A stretch of 64,000 nt of DNA. Source: DASUCS01 sp041166745. Its GTDB lineage: Bacteria > Actinomycetota > Acidimicrobiia > Acidimicrobiales > JACDCH01. Made by a program: the position numbers and the translations under genes. Positions 58,278-64,000 of this stretch are shown piece after piece (the first letter of the stretch is position 1; each line of letters opens with the position of its first letter). The DNA lies in assembly GCA_041166745.1 (NCBI GenBank), contig JBEEGH010000011.1, positions 66,942 to 130,941 on the forward strand, given 5' to 3'. Under the pieces are notes generated by a model. That model did not search any database. It was not told the origin of the DNA and saw only the letters and a program-made list of their open reading frames with translations.

Positions 58278-59645
58278 ATGAGCCTTTACAAGCGGCTCCA
58301 TGAGGTCCAAGGCAGCGGTGCCGCGGCGGCAGGCGGCCGTCGACGCGACCCGGTGCTCGACGAGCTCAGGCAGAAGATCCATCACCATCTGATCGACGAA
58401 CTCGGTCCGATCCTCTACGACAAGCGGTTGTCGGAGGAAGACCTCCGCCGTCGTGTCCACGAGCAACTGCATGCCGCGCTCGCGCAAGAGCGCGCTCCAC
58501 TGTCAGCGGCCGACAAGGCGCAGCTGATCCAAGACGTCTCCGACGACATCCTCGGCTACGGGCCGATCGATCGTCTCCTCAAGGACGACGACGTCACCGA
58601 AGTCATGGTGAACGGTCCCGAGTCGGTGTACACCGAGCGCGCCGGCCGCATCGAGAAGACGAGCGCGAGCTTCGTCGACGAGACCCACCTTCGCCGCATC
58701 ATCGACAAGATCGTCGGCCAGGTCGGTCGCCGCATCGACGAGTCGACGCCGATGGTCGACGCCCGCCTGCCAGACGGCTCCCGTGTGAACGCGGTGATCC
58801 ATCCGCTCGCGATCGGCGGACCGTTCCTCACCATTCGTAAGTTCTCCAAGGACCCGTACCAGATCGACGATCTCATCCGGTTCGGAACGCTCAACGCGCA
58901 CGCGGCTCGCTTCATGCAGGCCTGCGTGGTCGGTCGTCTGAACGTGATCGTCTCCGGCGGTACCGGCACCGGTAAGACCACGACCCTCAACGTGCTGTCG
59001 TCGTTCATCCCGTCGGATGAGCGCATCGTCACGGTGGAAGACGCGAAGGAGCTCCAGCTCCACCAGGATCACGTACTCGCGATGGAGGCTCGCCCTCCGA
59101 ACATCGAAGGTCGCGGTCAGGTCACGATCCGCGACCTCGTCAAGAACTGCCTCCGCATGCGACCCGACCGCATCGTCGTCGGTGAGTGTCGAGCCGGAGA
59201 AGCGCTCGACATGTTGCAGGCCATGAACACCGGCCACGACGGTTCGATCACCACCATCCACTCCAACAGCCCGCGCGACACCTTGGCTCGTATCGAAACG
59301 ATGACGCTGATGTCCGGGTTCGACCTGCCGGTGCGGGCCATCCGCGAACAGATGGCTTCGGCTCTCGACCTCATCGTGCACCTCACCCGCCTGCGCGACG
59401 GCACGCGTCGCGTCACGCACGTCACCGAGGTGCAGGGCATGGAGGGCGACGTCATCACCCTGCAAGACATCTTCCTGTTCGACTACGGAATGGGTGTCGA
59501 CGAGCACGGACGTTTCCGCGGCCACCTCAAGGCCACCGGCGTTCGTCCGAAGTTCGCCGAGAAGCTCGCCGACCTCGGCATCCGCCTGGGCCCAGAGGTG
59601 TTCCAGCCCGAGGCATTCGCCCGCAAGGCGGTGGGCTCGAGGTGA
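58278..59645 (+). CDS. cpaF: Tad pilus assembly/retraction ATPase CpaF (TadA)
   Basis: 455-residue secretion ATPase. 'GYGPIDRLLKDDDVTEVMVNGP' is the N-terminal signature. Walker A GGTGTGKTTTLN (about 226-237), Asp box TVEDAKELQL, 'PDRIVVGECRAGEALDMLQAMNTGHDGS' Walker B and His box. Energises pilin polymerisation at the inner face of the membrane. GAGGAG Shine-Dalgarno. Confidence 0.95.
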   Translation: MSLYKRLHEVQGSGAAAAGGRRRDPVLDELRQKIHHHLIDELGPILYDKRLSEEDLRRRVHEQLHAALAQERAPLSAADKAQLIQDVSDDILGYGPIDRLLKDDDVTEVMVNGPESVYTERAGRIEKTSASFVDETHLRRIIDKIVGQVGRRIDESTPMVDARLPDGSRVNAVIHPLAIGGPFLTIRKFSKDPYQIDDLIRFGTLNAHAARFMQACVVGRLNVIVSGGTGTGKTTTLNVLSSFIPSDERIVTVEDAKELQLHQDHVLAMEARPPNIEGRGQVTIRDLVKNCLRMRPDRIVVGECRAGEALDMLQAMNTGHDGSITTIHSNSPRDTLARIETMTLMSGFDLPVRAIREQMASALDLIVHLTRLRDGTRRVTHVTEVQGMEGDVITLQDIFLFDYGMGVDEHGRFRGHLKATGVRPKFAEKLADLGIRLGPEVFQPEAFARKAVGSR

Positions 59646-59647
59646 GC

Positions 59648-61609
59648 ATGACGTCGTTGCGGCGCGGCGCTCGCGCCGTCGCCGTGGCCGGCACCGCGCT
59701 GGCAATCCTGGTCGTTGTTGCCCCTCCGTCGGCGAGCGCGGCCGCGCCCGTCGCGGGAAGCGGTCACATCGTTCAATTCGTCCAGGTCAACAGCACCGAC
59801 CCTGCCAACGTGCAGGTGGTGTTCCGCTACGACGGCCCGGCGGGCGACATCTCGAAGCTCACCCTGACCGAGAACGGCAAGGCCACGCAGCCGAGCGCGG
59901 CCACGACGATCACCGAGGCCAAGCGCGACACCGGCGTCGTGATCATCCAGGACACCTCTGCATCCACGGACCTGTCCGGCGTGCTGTCCGAGGGTCGTAA
60001 CGCCGTGAAGGCCCTGCTCCCGACGCTTGCGAAGGGCACGCAGGTCGCCGTGGTTGCCGCAGGATCCGACGTGCTCCTGGCGCAACGCTTCACGACCGAC
60101 ACCACGCTCATCGACAACGCGATGGCCAAGCTCAGTCCTGCCGGCGACGGCGCACTGTGGGAAGGCGTCGCCCGCGCCGCCAACGAGTTGAAAAGCCAGC
60201 CGAACATGGTCGGCTCGATCATCCTCATCACCGACGGAAACAACGGCAAGGGCGCAGCGTTCAGTACGGCCAAGGGCCTTGTCGTCGACTCCGGAGCGAC
60301 GCTGTTCGGCGCAGGCGTGTCGGGCAAGGTCAGCGGCGAACCGCAGGAGCTGGCCTCGGCCAGCGGCGGCTCGTTCACGCTCACCGACAAGGTCGGCGAC
60401 ATGACGAACATCATCTCCGGCTACGCGCCGAAGTTGAACGGCTTGTATGCGCTCACCTACAAGGCGATCGAGACCAAGGGAGTCAACGATCTCGCACTGT
60501 CGGTCGGTGACGCCACGACGAAGGGCTCGTACATCGTCGGTTCCGACGCCCGCGGCGCGTCGGCGGTCGCTTTCCAGCCAGCGGTCACGTCCGGCGGCTT
60601 CAAGGGTCTGCAGAACGATCTCGGCAAGTACCTCGCCGTCGTGCTCGGTCTGCTCGGTGCTGCGCTCGCCGCGTACGCCATCATCGGCATCGCGGTGAAG
60701 GACCAATCCGGTCTGGCGTCGGTGTTGCAGCCCTACTCGGAGGGCTACGTCGCCCGTACGGGTGGCGACGACGACGATGAAGACGACGCGGACACCGGCA
60801 TGGCCCAGACCGCCGTCATGCAACGAGCGGTCGAGTTCACCCGCCAGTTCGCCGAGCGGCAGGGCTTCCTCACCCGAGTAGAGGGCGCGCTCGAACGAGC
60901 CAACCTCCCACTCCGCGCCGCTGAGGCGATGTTCTTCTACGCGGCGGGCGCGGTGGCGCTCGCGTTGCTCACCGCGGTGATCACCCGTAGCGCGTTTGTC
61001 GTACTGATCGTTGTCGGCGCCGCGGTGCTGATCCCGCCGGCCGCGCTCAACTTCCTGTCGAACCGGCGGAAGCGTCAGTTCGAATCGATGCTGCCGGACA
61101 CGCTCCAGTTGCTCTCCGGCACGTTACGGGCCGGCTATTCGATGATGCAGGGCGTCGAAGCCGTGTCGCAGGAAGTCTCCGAGCCCATGGGCCGCGAGCT
61201 CCGCCGGGTGGTCACCGAGGCCCGTCTGGGTCGGCCGCTCGAGGAGTCGCTCGACGCCGTTGCCGAGCGGATGGCCAGCCCCGACTTCGGTTGGGCGGTC
61301 ATGGCCATTCGCATCCAGCGCGAGGTCGGCGGCAACTTGTCCGAGCTCCTGATGACAGTGGCCGACACGATGACACAGAGAGAACGACTGAAGCGCGACG
61401 TCAAGTCGCTCACGGCCGAAGGTCGCATCAGCGCCTACGTGCTCGCCGCGCTGCCCGTGCTGCTCGGGTTCGCCATGTGGGGGCTCAACCCCGACTACAT
61501 GTCCGCTCTGTTCGACGAGACGGTCGGCAAGCTCGCCCTCGGTGTCGGCGTGGTGATGATGATCGCCGGCTTCCTGTGGATGCAGGCCATCGTGAAGATC
61601 GACGTATAG
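59648..61609 (+). CDS. VWA domain fused to TadB-type platform protein
   Basis: 653 residues. A cleavable-type signal (RRGARAVAVAGTALAILVVV ... SASAAA) is followed by a von Willebrand A domain with MIDAS DTSAS (102-106) and ILITDG (192-197), a TM at about 328-349, an acidic cytoplasmic linker (GDDDDEDDADTG) and a T2SF/TadB domain with three or more TMs ('LLSGTLRAGYSMMQGVEAVSQEV', 'EVGGNLSELLMTVADTMTQRERL'). ATG 59648 lies just after the cpaF stop; GTG 59642 overlaps it. Confidence 0.9.
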   Translation: MTSLRRGARAVAVAGTALAILVVVAPPSASAAAPVAGSGHIVQFVQVNSTDPANVQVVFRYDGPAGDISKLTLTENGKATQPSAATTITEAKRDTGVVIIQDTSASTDLSGVLSEGRNAVKALLPTLAKGTQVAVVAAGSDVLLAQRFTTDTTLIDNAMAKLSPAGDGALWEGVARAANELKSQPNMVGSIILITDGNNGKGAAFSTAKGLVVDSGATLFGAGVSGKVSGEPQELASASGGSFTLTDKVGDMTNIISGYAPKLNGLYALTYKAIETKGVNDLALSVGDATTKGSYIVGSDARGASAVAFQPAVTSGGFKGLQNDLGKYLAVVLGLLGAALAAYAIIGIAVKDQSGLASVLQPYSEGYVARTGGDDDDEDDADTGMAQTAVMQRAVEFTRQFAERQGFLTRVEGALERANLPLRAAEAMFFYAAGAVALALLTAVITRSAFVVLIVVGAAVLIPPAALNFLSNRRKRQFESMLPDTLQLLSGTLRAGYSMMQGVEAVSQEVSEPMGRELRRVVTEARLGRPLEESLDAVAERMASPDFGWAVMAIRIQREVGGNLSELLMTVADTMTQRERLKRDVKSLTAEGRISAYVLAALPVLLGFAMWGLNPDYMSALFDETVGKLALGVGVVMMIAGFLWMQAIVKIDV

Positions 61610-61612
61610 GGG

Positions 61613-62548
61613 ATGGTCATGGTCCTTGCAGAGGTCTCCGGCTACGGACTCGCCGCCGTCATAGGCATCGGCGCGGCCCTCGGGCTCATCATCTTCGCGA
61701 TCGGCTCACAGGCCGATGAGCGGTCGATCGTGCGCAGCTCGCTTCGTCAGCTCGACGGCTACGAGGTCGAGAACGTCCGCGACCAAGAGCTCCTGAACCC
61801 GCTGAAAGACCGCGCCGTGATGCCGGCGCTGCAGAGCCTCACCGATCTCGGGCGCCGATTCACGCCGGTCGGCTACGTCGACAAGGTCCGCATGAAGTTC
61901 GTCTACGCCGGCGAGCCCAATGCCGACGCGGTCGATCGTTTCCTCGCCACGCAGGTCCTCGGGATCGCCGTTGCGGTGGTCGTGTGCATCTTTGCCCTCG
62001 TCAGCCTCACGGGCATGTTCCGCTTCGCCGTGATCATCTTTGCGCTGCTGCTCGGTTTCCTCGGCCCTTCGGCCACGCTGAACCGCAAGGTCGCCGACCG
62101 CCAGCACCAACTTCGCATCAAGCTCCCGGACATCCTCGACCTGCTCACGATCAGCGTCGAGGCGGGCCTCGGGTTCGAGCAGGCGCTCGATCGCACGGTG
62201 TCCGCCGTCCCCGGTCCGCTGTCCGAAGAGTTCGCTCGAATGCTGGGCGAGGTACGAGCGGGCTCGAGTCGCGCCGACGCGATGCGCGCCCTCGAAGTCC
62301 GTTGCCACGTGCCGGAGGTCCGGTCGTTCGTCCTCGCCATCCTGCAGGCGGACACGTTCGGTGTGTCGATCGGACGCGTGCTGCGCGCCCAGGCAGACGA
62401 GATGCGTGTGAAGCGTCGTCAGATGGCGCAGGAGCGGGCACAGAAAGCACCCGTCAAGATGCTCATCCCGATGGTGTTCTGCATCTTCCCGGCGCTGTTC
62501 ATCATCGTGCTCGGCCCCGCACTCATCAACATCTACAAGACCTTCTGA
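61613..62548 (+). CDS. Tad pilus platform protein TadC
   Basis: 311 residues. One N-terminal TM, two central TMs and a C-terminal TM around the T2SF domain ('IKLPDILDLLTISVEAGLGFEQAL', 'ADTFGVSIGRVLRAQADEMRVKRRQMAQE'). Partner of TadB in the inner-membrane platform. ATG 61613 or 61619, three bases after the tadB stop. Confidence 0.9.
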   Translation: MVMVLAEVSGYGLAAVIGIGAALGLIIFAIGSQADERSIVRSSLRQLDGYEVENVRDQELLNPLKDRAVMPALQSLTDLGRRFTPVGYVDKVRMKFVYAGEPNADAVDRFLATQVLGIAVAVVVCIFALVSLTGMFRFAVIIFALLLGFLGPSATLNRKVADRQHQLRIKLPDILDLLTISVEAGLGFEQALDRTVSAVPGPLSEEFARMLGEVRAGSSRADAMRALEVRCHVPEVRSFVLAILQADTFGVSIGRVLRAQADEMRVKRRQMAQERAQKAPVKMLIPMVFCIFPALFIIVLGPALINIYKTF

Positions 62549-62586
62549 ACGTCTCGCGGCTCCGCCAGCCGCCCTCGTTGGCGGCG

Positions 62587-63963
62587 ATGGTCGGTGGGGT
62601 CGTCGCGTTTGTGTCGTTGCTGATCGGGCTCGGCCCGTTGAACGACAACAGCTTTCTCACGCACCTGGCCACCGGTCGGATCATGTGGTCGACGCACCAC
62701 ATACCCCATTCCGATCCGTACTCCTTCACGGCGCCGGGCAAGGGCTGGGTCGTGCAGAGCTGGCTCGCGTCGCTCTTCTACGGCGCCGCGGACAACTGGT
62801 GGGGACCGCCAGGAGTGCTGCTCCTCATGGGACTGTCGGCCGCCGCCGTGGGCGCGCTCGTATGGGCACTGACCCGCCCGGCCGGCTCGCTCGTCGGCCG
62901 GTTGCTCGTCCTCATCCCGGTGATCGTGATCGGCATCGACGGCGGTTGGGTCGAGCGACCCCTGCTCTTCGGACTCATCGCGATGGGCCTCGTTCTCCTG
63001 GCGGCAGAAGGACGACTCGATCCCAGGTGGCTCGTGCCCGTGATGTGGGTGTGGGTCAACACCCACGGCTCCTTTCCGCTCGGACTCGTGGCACTCGCGC
63101 TGTTCGCGCTGGGGCGGCGGATGGACAACGAATCGCCCGTGACGGAGCTGGCCGCGCTCAAATGGGCTGCCGTCGGCACGGCGCTCGCGGCGATCAATCC
63201 CCTCGGACCTCGGCTGCTCATGTTCCCGGCCGAGCTGCTCAGCCGCCAGGGCGTGCTGGCCAACGTGTTGGAGTGGCAAGCGCCGAAGTTCATCCACATC
63301 GGCCAACGGGCATTCCTCGCCGAGGTCGTGCTCGCGATCGTTCTCGTCGCTCGGCGGCCCTCGTGGCGCACCGTGCTCCCGCTCGCGGTCTTCACCGCAG
63401 CCGCGCTGCTCGGCGCTCGCAACACCGTGGTCGGCAGCATGGTGTTCATCCCGGGCATCGCGCGCGGCCTGGCTGATCTCAACGCGATGACCCTCACGGG
63501 TGAGGCGCGCCGGCCGATCTACCGTCCCGCGGCGTTCGCGTTGGCGGCCGTCGCCGTCCTGTCGATGATCGTCGCCGCGAGCGGCCCGGTGTACAGCTAC
63601 AACGGCTATCCCGTTGCCGCCGTGACGTTCGCGCAACGCAACGGCTTGCTCGGTGCGGACAGTCGAGTCGTCAGTCGCGACTTCGTCGGGAACTACCTCG
63701 AGGCCCGATACGGCACGACCGTGCCGGTGTTCATCGACGATCGATACGACATGTTCCCCGCAGCCGTCGTCGACGACTTCCTGGTCTTGAACGAGGGGCA
63801 CGCCGGCTGGGAGGAGGTCTTGTACCGCTACCACGCGTCGGCCGTGCTCTGGTCGACGAACGAAGCCCTCGGCCAGCTGCTCGCGGTGTCGCCGCAGTGG
63901 CGGATCGTCTACTCGGACCAGGAGTTCCTCATCGCGCTACCGCGAAGCGACGGCGACCGATAA
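62587..63963 (+). CDS. Polytopic membrane protein, GT-C glycosyltransferase-like
   Basis: 458 residues from ATG 62587; TTG 62578 is also possible and would add an arginine-free stub. About nine TMs and a soluble C-terminal domain. The first outer loop 'DNSFLTHLATGRIMWSTHHIPHSDPYSFT', then GKGWVVQSWLAS, resembles GT-C enzymes where Asp/His in this loop act on lipid-linked sugars. C-terminal 'VVSRDFVGNYLEARYGTTVPVFIDDRYDMF' is also seen in that group. Function not assigned; it may glycosylate pili or envelope proteins, given its place after tadC. The 37 bases to the window end hold nothing. Confidence 0.65.
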   Translation: MVGGVVAFVSLLIGLGPLNDNSFLTHLATGRIMWSTHHIPHSDPYSFTAPGKGWVVQSWLASLFYGAADNWWGPPGVLLLMGLSAAAVGALVWALTRPAGSLVGRLLVLIPVIVIGIDGGWVERPLLFGLIAMGLVLLAAEGRLDPRWLVPVMWVWVNTHGSFPLGLVALALFALGRRMDNESPVTELAALKWAAVGTALAAINPLGPRLLMFPAELLSRQGVLANVLEWQAPKFIHIGQRAFLAEVVLAIVLVARRPSWRTVLPLAVFTAAALLGARNTVVGSMVFIPGIARGLADLNAMTLTGEARRPIYRPAAFALAAVAVLSMIVAASGPVYSYNGYPVAAVTFAQRNGLLGADSRVVSRDFVGNYLEARYGTTVPVFIDDRYDMFPAAVVDDFLVLNEGHAGWEEVLYRYHASAVLWSTNEALGQLLAVSPQWRIVYSDQEFLIALPRSDGDR

Positions 63964-64000
63964 CGGGCATTGCCGCAGACGAAGAGAGGGGCGGGCCGAT

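Noticed and set aside
1..64000. CRISPR array, prophage, insertion sequence, toxin-antitoxin or defence island
   Set aside because: I found no spaced repeats, transposase motifs, integrases or typical defence domains anywhere in the window.

Overview
The window looks like a stretch of chromosome from a high-GC actinobacterium. The best guess is the class Acidimicrobiia (Ilumatobacter-like), inferred from gene content and style rather than any marker comparison. Supporting signs are an F420-type luciferase-like oxidoreductase, a mycothiol-synthase-like acetyltransferase, a PdtaR-type ANTAR response regulator beside polA and rpsA, an actinobacterial Tad pilus locus, very frequent GTG/TTG starts and many ATGA/GTGA overlaps. 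It carries no phage, insertion sequence, CRISPR array or rRNA. One tRNA gene (Leu, CAA) is present. The longest stretch without a gene is the 231 bases before cpaB (55788-56018).

Layout. 1-10340: a partial TPR-type protein, then fatty-acid and hydrolase genes (acyl-CoA ligase, secreted peptidase, F420 oxidoreductase, thioesterase, MaoC hydratase), a sugar nucleotidyltransferase, rlmN, a VIT1-type transporter, a MshD-like acetyltransferase and nth. 10464-26174: histidine and tryptophan biosynthesis: hisD-C-B-H-A-F, then hisI-trpE-ygfZ, then trpC-F-B-A, interrupted by a second GroES-like gene, a small hydrolase and a two-component system. hisG, hisE, trpD and trpG are not here. 26204-38079: mixed metabolism and stress genes, including a Tat-exported metallophosphoesterase with a LAxTG wall-sorting signal, two Bcp peroxiredoxins, a truncated globin, a PGM1-like ATP-grasp ligase, and an alkylation-repair operon tag - ECF sigma - ogt. 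38102-42709: type II fatty-acid synthesis cluster fabD-fabH-fabG-acpP-fabF on the minus strand, with a 36-residue membrane protein upstream and a divergent tRNA-Leu. 42898-49263: VOC protein, TadG/TadE pseudopilin-like genes, malQ, and a DMT transporter fused to a DUF3105 lipoprotein domain. 49289-55787: pdtaR, a DUF3445 protein, polA, a small membrane protein, a methyltransferase, and rpsA. 56019-63963: Tad pilus assembly genes cpaB-cpaE-cpaF-tadB-tadC and a GT-C-like membrane protein.

How it works together. Most genes are housekeeping and tightly packed in translationally coupled operons, and five convergent pairs overlap at their 3' ends. The strongest non-gene signal is a recurring TANNNT hexamer placed 6-8 bases before the start codon of at least 19 transcription-unit-leading genes that lack a Shine-Dalgarno sequence. 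This is the pattern expected for leaderless mRNAs. In several divergent pairs the two hexamers overlap in one short, partly palindromic box. These hexamers also settle several start codons (rlmN, nth, mshD-like, the hydrolase at 34518, the 36-residue protein). Other points of interest are domain fusions (FabD with a lipoyl-like domain lacking the lysine, VWA with TadB, DMT with DUF3105), the sigma factor inside an alkylation-repair operon, and the orphan peptide-ligase-like ATP-grasp gene.
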